From: Patescibacteria group bacterium
GTDB lineage: Bacteria; Patescibacteriota; Minisyncoccia; Portnoybacterales; GWB1-42-6
Reading direction: 5' to 3'
Assembly (NCBI GenBank): GCA_018826025.1
Contig: JAHKAK010000095.1
Coordinates: 1-19,475, forward strand
DNA: 19,475 nucleotides
Every line of letters starts with the position of its first letter. Position 1 is the stretch's first letter. A model generated the notes under the pieces. That model worked only from the letters and a program-made list of their open reading frames with translations. It had not been told where the DNA came from and made no database searches. A program made the position numbers and the translations under genes. Shown here piece by piece: positions 11,674-19,260 of this stretch.

Positions 11674-12723
11674 ATGTTTAATCCCTTGATTTCCGTTAAT
11701 TTACTTTTATACAAACCCAAATTTTATTTGGCGCCGTGTTTAAATTCGATTTTGGCGCAAAGCTATGATAATTTTGAATTATTGATAATTGATAATAATT
11801 CTGATGATGGTACGGTTGAGCGGATTAAAGAAATTATTGAAGAGGCCAAAAAAAAGAGCCAAAAGGCGGTACCGCCGTATAAAATTATCGCCAATAAAGA
11901 AAATCGGGGATTTGCGGCCGCCCATAATCAAGGTATCAATGCCAGCCGAGGAGAATTGGTGGCATTGGTCAACCAAGACGTTGTTTTGGACGAAGATTTT
12001 ATAAAGCGATCAGGAGAAGTTTTTAATAATGAAAAAATTGGTTCACTTCAAGCCAAAATTCTGCGGCTTAAATTAGAAGGTGCAAATATTTCAAAAACTG
12101 ATATAATAGACACGGCGGGTTTAATTATTTTAAAAAATCGCCGTATTATCGCGCGAGGTCAGGGGCAACAAGACAAAGGTCAGTTTGATAAAACAGAGGA
12201 AATTTTTGGCGTTGATGGTGCCTTGCCGATCTACCGGCGAGAGGCGCTGGAAGACACAAAAATTGTCATTGATGGAAAAGAAGAATACCTGGATGAAGAT
12301 TTTTATATGTATAAAGAAGACGTGGATTTAGCGTGGCGTTTGAGCCTTTTTGGCTGGAAATCATATTATGTGCCAACTATTATCGCTTGGCACGCCAGAA
12401 CTTCCGGCGATAGTGAAGCCAGGAATTATTTCGCGATAGTTAAGGAACGGTTAAAAATTGGCCAATTTTCCAAATATTTGTCGTTTAAAAATCAGCGTTT
12501 AACGCAAATAAAAAATGAGCAGTTTGGTCTTTTACTGCGGCATTTAATTTATTGGCTGCCCAAAGAAATCGCTTCCTGGATCTACGTAATTTTATTTGAA
12601 CATTATACTTGGAACGCTATTAAAGAATTATTTAAACAAGCGCCGCGAGCGCGGCAGAAACGTAAAATTATCATGGCGCGGAAAAAAATAAGCGGGAAAG
12701 AGATAGAAAAATGGTTCAAATGA
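11674..12723 (+). CDS. family 2 glycosyltransferase
   Basis: A 349-residue GT-A enzyme. Residues 5-40: LISVNLLLYKPKFYLAPCLNSIL and FELLIIDNNSDDGT, the usual N-terminal strand-helix-strand with a DNNS nucleotide-binding motif. Residues 75-90: KENRGFAAAHNQGINA. NQD at 100-102 takes the DxD place (ALVNQDVVL). Acceptor region FYMYKEDVDLAWRL (210-223) with the ED/D residues, then GWKSYYVP and AWH. The C-terminal 80 residues are basic and end in KKISGKEIEKWFK, possibly membrane-surface binding; there is a hydrophobic stretch at ~289-308. The loop before NKENRGF (KKKSQKAVPPYK) is longer than usual and contains the 12-bp palindrome GGCGGTACCGCC (11865-11876). It ends in TGA (12721-12723), which supports the standard code. 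It has no Shine-Dalgarno sequence. Likely role: another sugar transfer in the same surface glycan. Confidence 0.85.
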   Translation: MFNPLISVNLLLYKPKFYLAPCLNSILAQSYDNFELLIIDNNSDDGTVERIKEIIEEAKKKSQKAVPPYKIIANKENRGFAAAHNQGINASRGELVALVNQDVVLDEDFIKRSGEVFNNEKIGSLQAKILRLKLEGANISKTDIIDTAGLIILKNRRIIARGQGQQDKGQFDKTEEIFGVDGALPIYRREALEDTKIVIDGKEEYLDEDFYMYKEDVDLAWRLSLFGWKSYYVPTIIAWHARTSGDSEARNYFAIVKERLKIGQFSKYLSFKNQRLTQIKNEQFGLLLRHLIYWLPKEIASWIYVILFEHYTWNAIKELFKQAPRARQKRKIIMARKKISGKEIEKWFK

Positions 12724-12728
12724 AATTT

Positions 12729-12837
12729 AAAATGTAAATATCAAAATGAAAAATGACAGTTCAAAATTTAAAATCATCAGAAATTTGCTAAAGCAAATTT
12801 CTGATACCTAAATTTTACACTTTGAGATTTGCATTTT
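12729..12837. repeat. nested inverted repeats between GT2 and LCP genes
   Basis: Outer arms 12729-12754 and 12812-12837 are 26-bp inverted repeats with four mismatches. Inside, 12776-12788 and 12793-12805 form a perfect 13-bp hairpin (ATCAGAAATTTGC, loop TAAA). The outer right arm ends 9 nt before the ATG of the LCP gene. The plan of an outer AT-rich inverted repeat around an inner hairpin resembles the larger element at 16166-16486. Confidence 0.85.
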
Positions 12838-12846
12838 ACATTAACT

Positions 12847-13971
12847 ATGAATGATTTTGAGAACGACGAAAATTTAGAAGATTACGGAATAACAAAAAAA
12901 GAACCAAAAAAAAGCGCTTGGCGCCGTTTTGCTTTTGGTTCCTGGATTTTGATTTTAGTGGTGATATTGGTTGGAGTTGGCGGAGCGCTTGTTTATAAAA
13001 CCAGCTTCACTTTTAGCCAGATACAAACCGAAGACATTGATAATCTGGGCTTGACGGAAAATATGACAACCCCTTTGCCGGAGAGCGATCGTTTAAATAT
13101 ATTATTGCTGGGCCTGCGCGGAGAAGGCGACCCTAATGGCGGTTTGCTCACCGATTCCATTATGGTTTTAAGCGTAAAAAAATCAACGGGTCAGGTGGCG
13201 CTAATCTCTATTCCGCGTGATTTATACGTTGTAATTCCCGGGACTAATAAAAAAGATAAAATCAATTATGCTTACGCCCTGGGTTTTGAAAAAAAAGGCG
13301 CGGCTGGCGCGTTGCTTTTTAGTAAAATCGCGGTGGCGCAAACCACGGGGCTCTATATGGATAGGGCGATTTCCGTGGACCATCAAGCGCTCAAAGATAT
13401 AATTAATACGCTGGGCGGCGTGGCCGTGGAATTAAATAATCCTTTGGTTGAAGACCAGCAGTGGACAAATGGCGGTGATGCCGGAGAATCTTGGGCTTTT
13501 CATATTAAGACTGAAACAGCGACTACTACTGATGGGGTTGTGGAAAAACAAAAATGGGTTTTTGAAATTCCCGCTGGCGCTTCTCTTTTGGACGGCAACA
13601 CCGCGCTTTATTTTGTTCGGGCCAGATATTCTACCAGTGATTTTGATCGGTTGCGCCGGCAACAAATAGTTTTGGCAGCCATAAAAGACAAGGCGCTGTC
13701 TCTGGGAATTTTAGCTAATCCAATAAAACTTTTTCAAATTATGGACTCTTTAGGGCGCAATGTACGCACGGATATGGATCTTAATGATTTTAAAAAATTG
13801 ATTGCTTTAGCCGATAATTTAAAGACCCAGCTTATTATTCATAAGATTTTTGATACAACAGGCGAAGGCCTGCTAACGGCCGGACACGCCGAGAGCGGCG
13901 CTTATATTCTCTTGCCCCAGGGCGATAATTTTTCCAAAATTCAGGAGGCGTGTAAGAATATATTTAATTAG
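12847..13971 (+). CDS. LytR-CpsA-Psr (LCP) family glycopolymer transferase
   Basis: LCP enzymes move lipid-linked glycopolymers onto peptidoglycan outside the membrane. The ATG at 12847 gives 374 residues; a TTG at 12829 lies inside the upstream repeat and is rejected. Residues 1-28: cytoplasmic acidic/basic start; 31-50: one transmembrane helix; then the extracytoplasmic LCP domain. Conserved pieces: RLNILLLGLRG (82-92), LTDSIMVLSV (101-110, D103), VALISIPRDLYVVIPG (R124, D125), KINYAYALG (138-146), ISVDHQALKDIINTLGGV, and FVRARYSTSDFDRLRRQQ (257-273, with the conserved Arg residues that hold the pyrophosphate). A Thr/Gly insertion occurs around 222-235. Its neighbours are glycosyltransferases and a Wzy-like protein, so it probably attaches the polymer they make to the wall. 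Not preceded by a Shine-Dalgarno sequence. Confidence 0.92.
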   Translation: MNDFENDENLEDYGITKKEPKKSAWRRFAFGSWILILVVILVGVGGALVYKTSFTFSQIQTEDIDNLGLTENMTTPLPESDRLNILLLGLRGEGDPNGGLLTDSIMVLSVKKSTGQVALISIPRDLYVVIPGTNKKDKINYAYALGFEKKGAAGALLFSKIAVAQTTGLYMDRAISVDHQALKDIINTLGGVAVELNNPLVEDQQWTNGGDAGESWAFHIKTETATTTDGVVEKQKWVFEIPAGASLLDGNTALYFVRARYSTSDFDRLRRQQIVLAAIKDKALSLGILANPIKLFQIMDSLGRNVRTDMDLNDFKKLIALADNLKTQLIIHKIFDTTGEGLLTAGHAESGAYILLPQGDNFSKIQEACKNIFN

Positions 13972-13980
13972 GCTAACGGA

Positions 13981-14057
13981 CTACTAAATACTAATTTGGT
14001 ACGAAGATATTAAAATTCAATTCGTTTCGTACATTAGCAATAAATACGTATTAGTAG
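13981..14057. repeat. long imperfect inverted repeat between LCP and GT2 genes
   Basis: CTACTA (13981-13986) pairs with TAGTAG (14052-14057), CTAAT (13991-13995) with ATTAG (14033-14037), and GTACGAA (13999-14005) with TTCGTAC (14026-14032). The element fills almost the whole spacer and ends 7 nt before the ATG at 14065. There is no T-run, so it is not a typical terminator; as RNA it would fold just before the start codon. Confidence 0.7.
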
Positions 14058-14064
14058 TTGAATA

Positions 14065-14850
14065 ATGAAACTTTCCATCATTATCACTCATTATAAAACG
14101 CCAGAGCTGTTAAATCTTTGTTTGAAGTCAGTAAAAGAAGCTGTTTGTGGTTTGGAGCATGAAATTTTAGTGTTGGACTCTGAAGCCCAGGACGAAACGG
14201 AAGAGATGATAAAAAGCCACTGGCCGAACGTTAGATTTTTCCCATTTAAGAAAAACACCGGTTATGCTAAAATAGTGAATATTGGTTTACGCGAAGCCAC
14301 AGGCGAGTATCGGCTGATTTTAAACGCGGATATTTTAGCTGAGAAAGAATCTTTAAAGAAAATGATTGATTATTTGGCGGCTAATCATAAAATTGGGTTG
14401 CTTGGCCCTCAGCTCTTGAACTTTAACGGGACAATTCAAGAGTCTTGTTTCCGATTATATCGGTTGTGGACAATTATCTGCCGCCGGACATTATTGGGCA
14501 GGACAAAGTGGGGGGAAAAAGAACTAGCTCGGTTTACCATGAAAGATTTTGATCGTCAGAGTATCAGGGAAGTGGATAGTTTAATGGGAGCAGCTTTAAT
14601 GGTTAGGCGCCAAGCCCTGGAAGAAGTTGGCTTAATGGACGAGCGATTTTTTTTATATTTTGAAGATACGGATTGGTGTCGCCGATTTTTGGCTAAAGGT
14701 TGGAGGGTGGTTTATCTCCCCGAAGCTAAGATGCATCATTATCATGGCCGATTAAGCAAAAAAACGAGCGGTTTAGCGGATCTATTTTTTAATAAATATA
14801 CTTGGATCCATATTGCTAGCGCGATTAAATATTTTTGGAAATGGCGATAA
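14065..14850 (+). CDS. family 2 glycosyltransferase
   Basis: A 261-residue GT-A enzyme, shorter than the other two and without their C-terminal extension. Residues 3-40: LSIIITHYKTPELLNLCLKS and ILVLDSEAQDET. Residues 61-80: KKNTGYAKIVNIGLREATG. NAD at 87-89 takes the DxD place (YRLILNADI). GLLGPQLL at 111-118 and FFLYFEDTDWCRRFLAKGWRVVYLP (195-219) form the acceptor/metal region of the WbbL-like group, followed by HHYHG. C-terminal residues 240-261 carry aromatic and basic residues (FFNKYTW, YFWKWR). It resembles the GT2 at 7698-8591 in its FEDTDWC/YEDTDWC motif, which suggests related specificity or a shared ancestor. Spacing to the protease gene is 23 nt, so the two may be co-transcribed. 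Confidence 0.88.
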   Translation: MKLSIIITHYKTPELLNLCLKSVKEAVCGLEHEILVLDSEAQDETEEMIKSHWPNVRFFPFKKNTGYAKIVNIGLREATGEYRLILNADILAEKESLKKMIDYLAANHKIGLLGPQLLNFNGTIQESCFRLYRLWTIICRRTLLGRTKWGEKELARFTMKDFDRQSIREVDSLMGAALMVRRQALEEVGLMDERFFLYFEDTDWCRRFLAKGWRVVYLPEAKMHHYHGRLSKKTSGLADLFFNKYTWIHIASAIKYFWKWR

Positions 14851-14873
14851 AAATCAAAAAAGTTTAAAAAATA

Positions 14874-16076
14874 ATGAAAAAGATACTTTATTTAATTATT
14901 GGACTTATTTTAATTGCTGCTAGTTTCAGCGGTGGTTATTGGTATGGCCAAAATAATCGGCCGGCGATTGAAAGGGTAATCGGGCTGCAAAATTTAGAAC
15001 AAAATAAAGTGTCGGCGGTGGATTTTGATATATTTTGGGATACTTGGGTTCGTGTTCAGGAAAAATTCGTTAATCGCGCGAAGCTCGATTATCAAAAAAT
15101 GGTTTATGGCGCCATTGCCGGAATGCTGAGCTCCCTAGAAGATCCTTACACTATCTTTATGACGCCGGAAGAAAATAAAGATTTTTCCCAGTCGTTACAA
15201 GGGAATCTGGAAGGCATTGGCGCGGAAGTGGGAATGCGAAAAGGCATGGTCACCGTTATTTCGCCTTTGGCTGAATCACCGGCGATGAAGGCAGGATTGA
15301 AAGCCGGAGATAAGATTTTGAAAGTTGGAGAAAAAATAACCGCTGGTTTGACAATAGACGAAGCGGTCAATCTGATTCGCGGGCCCAAAGGCACGGAAGT
15401 TTTATTAACTATTGCGCGTGATGGCTGGTCGGAGACTAAAGAATTTAAAATTATTAGAGCGGTTATTAATATTCCGGTGGTCAAACTGGAAATGAAGCCG
15501 GTTGGCGAGAAAGATATTGCCTATTTGGCCCTGTATCATTTTACCGATAATTCCTACCTTGAATTTCAAAAAGCCGCTCAGGAAATCTTAACTTCCAAAG
15601 CCAGCGGCATTATTTTGGATTTACGCAATAATCCCGGCGGATATTTGGAATCGGCGGTGGATATTGCCAGCTGGTTTTTAACTTCAGATCAGGTTGTGGT
15701 GACAGAAGATTATGGCAATGGGAAAAAGAAAGAGCATAAAAGCAGAGGAATTAATAAATTGGGTTCTTATCCTGCTGTTATTTTAATTAATCAGGGCTCT
15801 GCTTCAGCTTCGGAAATTTTAGCCGGCGCCTTGCGGGATAATAAAAGAAATAAACTGGTAGGCGAAAAAAGTTTTGGCAAGGGCTCGGTGCAGGAATTAG
15901 AACAAATGCCCGGCGGCACCTCGCTTAAAATAACGGTAGCCAAATGGCTCACGCCTTCGGGGCATTCCATTATGGATGACGGGCTGGAGCCGGACGTGAA
16001 TGTTGATTTTACGGTTGAGGATTTTAATAATGGGTTGGATCCGCAGCTGGATAAAGCATTGGAGCTATTAAAGTAA
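14874..16076 (+). CDS. C-terminal processing peptidase, S41 family (CtpA/CtpB-like)
   Basis: A 400-residue exported serine protease that trims or degrades envelope proteins from their C-termini. Residues 1-22: signal/anchor helix (KKILYLIIGLILIAASFSGGY). Residues ~45-105: N-terminal helical domain (FWDTWVRVQEKFVN, LEDPYTIFMTPEE). Residues ~110-195: PDZ domain (GIGAEVG, VISPLAESPAMKAGLKAGDKILKV). Residues ~212-380: S41 core: YLALYHF, ASGIILDLRNNPGG (244-256), INQGSASASE (305-314) and GEKSFGKGSVQEL (330-342). S311, K336 and Q340 have the same spacing (25 and 4) as the Ser-Lys-Gln triad of B. subtilis CtpB, so the enzyme looks active. Length is normal. It stands 23 nt after a GT2 gene, at the edge of the envelope cluster; possible substrates are the exported proteins encoded nearby (inference). 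Confidence 0.93.
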   Translation: MKKILYLIIGLILIAASFSGGYWYGQNNRPAIERVIGLQNLEQNKVSAVDFDIFWDTWVRVQEKFVNRAKLDYQKMVYGAIAGMLSSLEDPYTIFMTPEENKDFSQSLQGNLEGIGAEVGMRKGMVTVISPLAESPAMKAGLKAGDKILKVGEKITAGLTIDEAVNLIRGPKGTEVLLTIARDGWSETKEFKIIRAVINIPVVKLEMKPVGEKDIAYLALYHFTDNSYLEFQKAAQEILTSKASGIILDLRNNPGGYLESAVDIASWFLTSDQVVVTEDYGNGKKKEHKSRGINKLGSYPAVILINQGSASASEILAGALRDNKRNKLVGEKSFGKGSVQELEQMPGGTSLKITVAKWLTPSGHSIMDDGLEPDVNVDFTVEDFNNGLDPQLDKALELLK

Positions 16077-16086
16077 AAAAATGATA

Positions 16087-16116
16087 TTGCCAAAAGGTAA
16101 GAGATTGGTGTAAAAT
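16087..16116 (+). promoter_or_regulatory. candidate promoter for the bL9 gene
   Basis: TTGCCA (16087-16092), an 18-nt spacer and TAAAAT (16111-16116). It is the best sigma-70-like match in the 418-base spacer and lies upstream of the inserted repeat element, so the mRNA would carry a leader of about 370 nt containing the repeats. Confidence 0.4.
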
Positions 16117-16165
16117 AGAATAAATTATAAATCGTTAAGCACGATACAGTGCGCAAAGAAAACAA

Positions 16166-16486
16166 CTACCGATTACAGATAAGTACAGATATACAGATGC
16201 ATTCCCTCTCTTTCGTAAAGAGGCCCGCCCGCCGTAAAACCCGCGTTGATTAGTCGGAATATAATTTAGGGACTATAAATATAGGTAATTTATAGATTCC
16301 CTCTAATCATTATCGGCTTTGGTGGGCGGGGGTTAAGGCTGTAGCCCCGTGGGGGCCACGCCCCTTTACGGGGGAGATTTAAGAGAGCATTATTAGTCTG
16401 ATAGAGCTTTCTTAAATCCCTCCCCACCTCCCTTTAAAAAGGGAGGTGGGGTATCCGTATATCCGTAAATAATCTGTAATCCGTAG
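16166..16486. repeat. composite nested inverted-repeat element in the bL9 leader
   Basis: Outer arms 16166-16198 and 16453-16486 are imperfect inverted repeats of about 33 bp (both contain GATTACAGAT, or its complement, and ATAC-GAT). Inside: a small hairpin CTCTTT/AAAGAG near 16208-16222, CCCGCCC facing GGGCGGG, a longer pair in which GATTTAAGAGAGC (16376-16388) faces GCTTTCTTAAATC, and a perfect 14-bp hairpin with CCCCACCTCCCTTT as left arm near 16420-16450. The last two modules, and TTCCCTCT..., recur in the block after pyrG (18713-18850). No open frame. It fills most of the space between the protease and bL9 genes and ends 8 nt before the ATG. Confidence 0.8.
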
Positions 16487-16494
16487 AGAATGTC

Positions 16495-16977
16495 ATGAAG
16501 GTTATCCTTTCTCAAGATGTCCCAAAAGTGGGCAAAATAAATGAAGTTAAGGAAGTGGCGGATGGCTATGCCCGAAATTTTCTGTTGGCTAACGGCTTAG
16601 CTAAGCCGGCTACGGAAGCGGCCTTGGCGCAGTTGGAAATATTAAAAGCCGATTTAGCGCGAAAAGCGGAAGCAGATTTGAAGGCACAGGAAGAGATTGC
16701 GACGCAAATTGACGGTCAGGAATTTGAGATAATCGTCAAAGCGGATGCCAAGGGCAAGCTTTACGGATCTTTAACTCCGCTTAAAATAACTAAATTCTTG
16801 CAAGAGAAGGGCTTTGAGATTACTAAGAATAATTTAAAAATGGCCGAGTCCATTAAAACAACAGGGGAGCACGAAATTGTCTTGGAAATGGAGCATGGCC
16901 TGGAAGCGAAGATAAAACTTATTGTGATTGAGCAGGCCGGCGAAAGTGGCAAAGAAGAGGAAGATGATCTGATATAA
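16495..16977 (+). CDS. rplI: 50S ribosomal protein bL9
   Basis: A 160-residue protein of the large ribosomal subunit, binding 23S rRNA near the L1 stalk base and helping keep the reading frame. The N-terminal domain shows MKVILSQDVPKVGKINEVKEVADGYARNFL, the bL9 signature (residues 1-30), followed by the long connecting helix rich in Ala/Glu/Lys (41-70) and the C-terminal domain (75-148, GKLYGSLTPLKITKFL). The last dozen residues form an acidic tail (GKEEEDDL), which makes it a little longer than the usual ~148. ATG at 16495 has no Shine-Dalgarno sequence. The 5' region holds the composite repeat. A hairpin with a T-run follows the gene, just before pyrG. By memory bL9 is absent in several CPR groups, so its presence is of taxonomic use. 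Confidence 0.95.
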   Translation: MKVILSQDVPKVGKINEVKEVADGYARNFLLANGLAKPATEAALAQLEILKADLARKAEADLKAQEEIATQIDGQEFEIIVKADAKGKLYGSLTPLKITKFLQEKGFEITKNNLKMAESIKTTGEHEIVLEMEHGLEAKIKLIVIEQAGESGKEEEDDLI

Positions 16978-16986
16978 AATGAATTT

Positions 16987-17045
16987 CCATAAAATTTTGC
17001 GGCTTGCAACCTCCGTTAAGCCCTAGAATTTTACGGTGATTTTTT
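16987..17045 (+). terminator. hairpin with T-run between rplI and pyrG (terminator or attenuator)
   Basis: CCATAAAATT (16987-16996) faces AATTTTACGG (17027-17036) with one mismatch; inside, GGCTT (17001-17005) pairs with AAGCC (17018-17022). Six T follow at 17040-17045, only 6 nt before the ATG of pyrG. It can end the rplI transcript, but as no promoter can fit between the T-run and pyrG, pyrG must be read through it or transcribed from within the hairpin region. That makes a regulated attenuator possible. Confidence 0.6.
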
Positions 17046-17051
17046 GCTTGT

Positions 17052-18677
17052 ATGGCAAAATATATTTTTGTGGCGGGCGGCGTGATGTCGGGCGTGGGCA
17101 AAGGCGTGGCTACGGCTTCCATTGGCAAGATTTTGCAGTCGCGCGGCTTTAAAGTGACCGCCATAAAAATCGATCCGTATGTCAATGTTGATGCGGGAAC
17201 AATGAACCCCACCGAACACGGTGAGGTTTTTGTTTTGAACGAAGGCACGGAATGCGACCAAGACATGGGAAATTACGAGCGATTTTTAGGCGTTGATTTG
17301 CCGGCAATAAATTATATGACCACGGGTAGCGTCTATGAGACGGTGATCCGCCGCGAGCGCAATATGGATTATGGCGGCCGGTGCGTTGAAGTGGTGCCGC
17401 ATATTCCGCTGGAAGTCATTGATCGCATTGAAAAATCGGTCAAAAAAGCTAAAGCTGATTTTATCACCATAGAAATTGGCGGCACGGTGGGTGAATACCA
17501 AAATATTTTATTTTTGGAGGCGGCGCGCATGCTGAAATTAAAATATCCGCTGGATGTGCTGTTCGTACTGGTCAGCTATTTGCCAATTCCCAGCAAAATT
17601 GGTGAGATGAAAACCAAGCCCACGCAATATGCCGTGCGCACGCTGAATTCGGCCGGTATCCAACCTGATATTATTTTAGCGCGTTCGACCGCGCCGCTGG
17701 ACGGCAAGCGTAAAGAGAAAATCGCATTAAATTGTAATATGCGCCAAGAGGACGTTATCTCCGCGCCGGATATTGAAACGATCTACGAGATACCGCTTAA
17801 TTTTGAAAAAGATAAATTAAGCAGTTTGATTTTAAAAAAATTAAAGTTAAAACCGCGCAAATCTAATTTACAAGATTGGGCAAAGCTATTGAGAGCCATT
17901 AAAGGCGCCAAACAGCCGGTAAAAATCGGCATTGTGGGAAAATATTTTGGCACGGGCGATTTTGTTCTGTCCGACGCCTATCTTTCGGTTATTGAAGCCA
18001 TTAAGCACGCGACTTTTTTTCATAAAAGAAAGCCGGAGATCACCTGGATAAATTCCGAGGTATTCGAAAAAAATTCTAAGACACTAAAAGATCTGAAAAA
18101 ATATGATGGCATAATCGTTCCGGGCGGTTTTGGCTCGCGGGGAGTAGAGGGCAAAATAAAAGCCATAGAATATTGCCGGAAAAATAAAATCCCGTATTTT
18201 GGGCTGTGCTACGGCATGCAGTTGGCTTGCCTTGAGTTTGCTCGCCACGTTTGCGGCTTATCCAAAGCCCATACGACCGAAATTGACAAAAACACGCCTA
18301 ACCCCGTGATTGATCTGATGCTGGAACAAAAAGCCGTATTAAAGGATAACCGTTATGGCGGGACGATGCGCTTGGGCGCTTATTATTGTCGTTTGGTGCC
18401 CGGCACCAAAGCCGCCAAAGCGTATGGCCGGGAATTGATTTCCGAACGACACCGTCACCGCTACGAACTAAATAATGAATACCGCGATTTGCTGGTTAAA
18501 AACGGGTTAGTAGTTTCCGGCGTTAATCCCGAGCGGGATTTAGTGGAAATTATAGAGCTGAAAAACCATCCGTTTTTTGTGGCTACGCAATTCCATCCGG
18601 AATTCAAATCGCGCCCCCTGGCGCCGCATCCTTTGTTTAGGGAGTTTATTAAGGCGGCGATATGTAGTAATCACTAA
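17052..18677 (+). CDS. pyrG: CTP synthase
   Basis: A 541-residue cytoplasmic enzyme making CTP from UTP, ATP and glutamine. Synthetase domain (1-~265): YIFVAGGVMSGVGKGVATASIG with the P-loop Lys (K17), KIDPYVNVDAGTMNP, EHGEVFVLNEGTECDQDMGNYERFLG (metal-site D71 and neighbours), and TIEIGGTVGE (E141). The usual CTP-binding MKTKPTQ is at 186-192. Class I glutamine amidotransferase domain (~290-538): VPGGFGSRG (356-364), GLCYGMQ with the nucleophile C386, and TQFHPEFKSRP with H515 and E517 completing the triad. Length and motif order are normal, so both half-reactions should work. The first motif reads SGVGKG where many bacteria have SGLGKG, a mild change. No Shine-Dalgarno sequence; a hairpin with T-run ends 6 nt before the ATG. 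Downstream lie a repeat block and a convergent gene. Confidence 0.97.
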   Translation: MAKYIFVAGGVMSGVGKGVATASIGKILQSRGFKVTAIKIDPYVNVDAGTMNPTEHGEVFVLNEGTECDQDMGNYERFLGVDLPAINYMTTGSVYETVIRRERNMDYGGRCVEVVPHIPLEVIDRIEKSVKKAKADFITIEIGGTVGEYQNILFLEAARMLKLKYPLDVLFVLVSYLPIPSKIGEMKTKPTQYAVRTLNSAGIQPDIILARSTAPLDGKRKEKIALNCNMRQEDVISAPDIETIYEIPLNFEKDKLSSLILKKLKLKPRKSNLQDWAKLLRAIKGAKQPVKIGIVGKYFGTGDFVLSDAYLSVIEAIKHATFFHKRKPEITWINSEVFEKNSKTLKDLKKYDGIIVPGGFGSRGVEGKIKAIEYCRKNKIPYFGLCYGMQLACLEFARHVCGLSKAHTTEIDKNTPNPVIDLMLEQKAVLKDNRYGGTMRLGAYYCRLVPGTKAAKAYGRELISERHRHRYELNNEYRDLLVKNGLVVSGVNPERDLVEIIELKNHPFFVATQFHPEFKSRPLAPHPLFREFIKAAICSNH

Positions 18678-18712
18678 TGGCACGAATTAAAAACGAATAT
18701 CAAGAATTCGGA

Positions 18713-18850
18713 TTCATTTCCCTCTTTTCGCAAAAGAGGGTTAGGCTGGATTTAAGGGGGCGATACTTTACTAGAGAGCTAACTAAATCCCTCCCCACCT
18801 CCCTTTACGAAAAGGGAGGAGTCCCCCCTCCTTTAGGAGGGGTTAGGGGA
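18713..18850. repeat. palindromic repeat block after pyrG
   Basis: Three perfect hairpins: 18720-18740 (CCCTCTTTT/AAAAGAGGG), 18798-18819 (CCTCCCTTT/AAAGGGAGG) and 18825-18842 (CCCCTCCT/AGGAGGGG). Between the first two, GATTTAAGGGGG faces AACTAAATCCCTCCCC. The same modules occur at 16200-16450. It fills the space between two convergent transcription units. A 62-codon open frame from 18677 is made of this repeat and is not counted as a gene. Confidence 0.85.
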
Positions 18851-18863
18851 GATTTATATTTTT

Positions 18864-18892
18864 AAAAAACAAGGCCCCATAAAAGGCCTTGT
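18864..18892 (-). terminator. rho-independent terminator of the minus-strand unit
   Basis: On the minus strand, ACAAGGCC and GGCCTTGT form a perfect 8-bp stem with an 8-nt loop, followed by six T (plus-strand A-run 18864-18869). It lies 14 nt after the stop of the 115-residue gene. On the plus strand no T-run follows, so it is not a good terminator for pyrG. Confidence 0.88.
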
Positions 18893-18905
18893 GGCAGAGA
18901 ACGTT

Positions 18906-19253
18906 TTAGGCTTCAACTCGGATTTTTCCGCTGGCGAAAACGCGTATTAAACCGCCGTCTTTTTTCTGAAATTCGATCCCCGGACCATAGCTTGCCCAAT
19001 TGCCATATTGCACATTCTCAACATTGGAGATGACAACTTCATAAGTTGCTGTCGTCCCTGCTCCGTTGTCTGCTTGGTGAAAAACGCAAACTTGGTTGGT
19101 ATCAAAGGACAATCGAAGTTCAGTTCGCGTTGATAAGTAACTGAAAAATAACTGTGCTTTTTCGGTCATGGGGTGGCCACAACATCCTCGGGCTATCCCT
19201 CCAAACATTTTTTGGATATTTTCTAGTTCGCCCGCATCAAATTTATTTCCCAC
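18906..19253 (-). CDS. uncharacterised 115-residue protein downstream of rpmA
   Basis: I do not recognise a family. Start: GTG at 19251-19253, because a full Shine-Dalgarno sequence ends 7 nt upstream. The N-terminal part is probably helical (AGELENIQKMFGGIARG; TEKAQLFFSYL). The rest has alternating strands (ELRLSFDTNQVCVFHQ, TYEVVISNVENVQYG, GPGIEFQKKDGGLIRVFASGKIRVEA), suggesting a small alpha+beta or beta-barrel domain. Cysteine/histidine pairs CCGH (C24, C25, H27) and CVFH (C56, H59) could form a metal site; this is inference. No signal peptide or membrane helix, so it is probably cytoplasmic. It stands 35 nt after rpmA on the same strand and has its own terminator, hence likely the last gene of the rpmA transcript. 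A real gene is supported by the ribosome-binding site, the terminator and the amino-acid pattern. Confidence 0.75.
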   Translation of the reverse strand: MGNKFDAGELENIQKMFGGIARGCCGHPMTEKAQLFFSYLSTRTELRLSFDTNQVCVFHQADNGAGTTATYEVVISNVENVQYGNWASYGPGIEFQKKDGGLIRVFASGKIRVEA

Positions 19254-19260
19254 GTCTGTC

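Noticed and set aside
11865..11876. 12-bp palindrome GGCGGTACCGCC in the GT2 gene as another inserted element
   Set aside because: Too short and single copy; a chance palindrome or a trace of an insertion cannot be told apart here.
12829..12846. TTG at 12829 as start of the LCP gene
   Set aside because: It lies within the right arm of the nested repeat, and the ATG at 12847 gives the normal form of an LCP protein.
18677..18865. A 62-codon open frame overlapping the pyrG stop
   Set aside because: Apart from its first dozen codons it is made of the palindromic repeat block, with no protein-like pattern; the same repeat modules in the rplI leader are non-coding.
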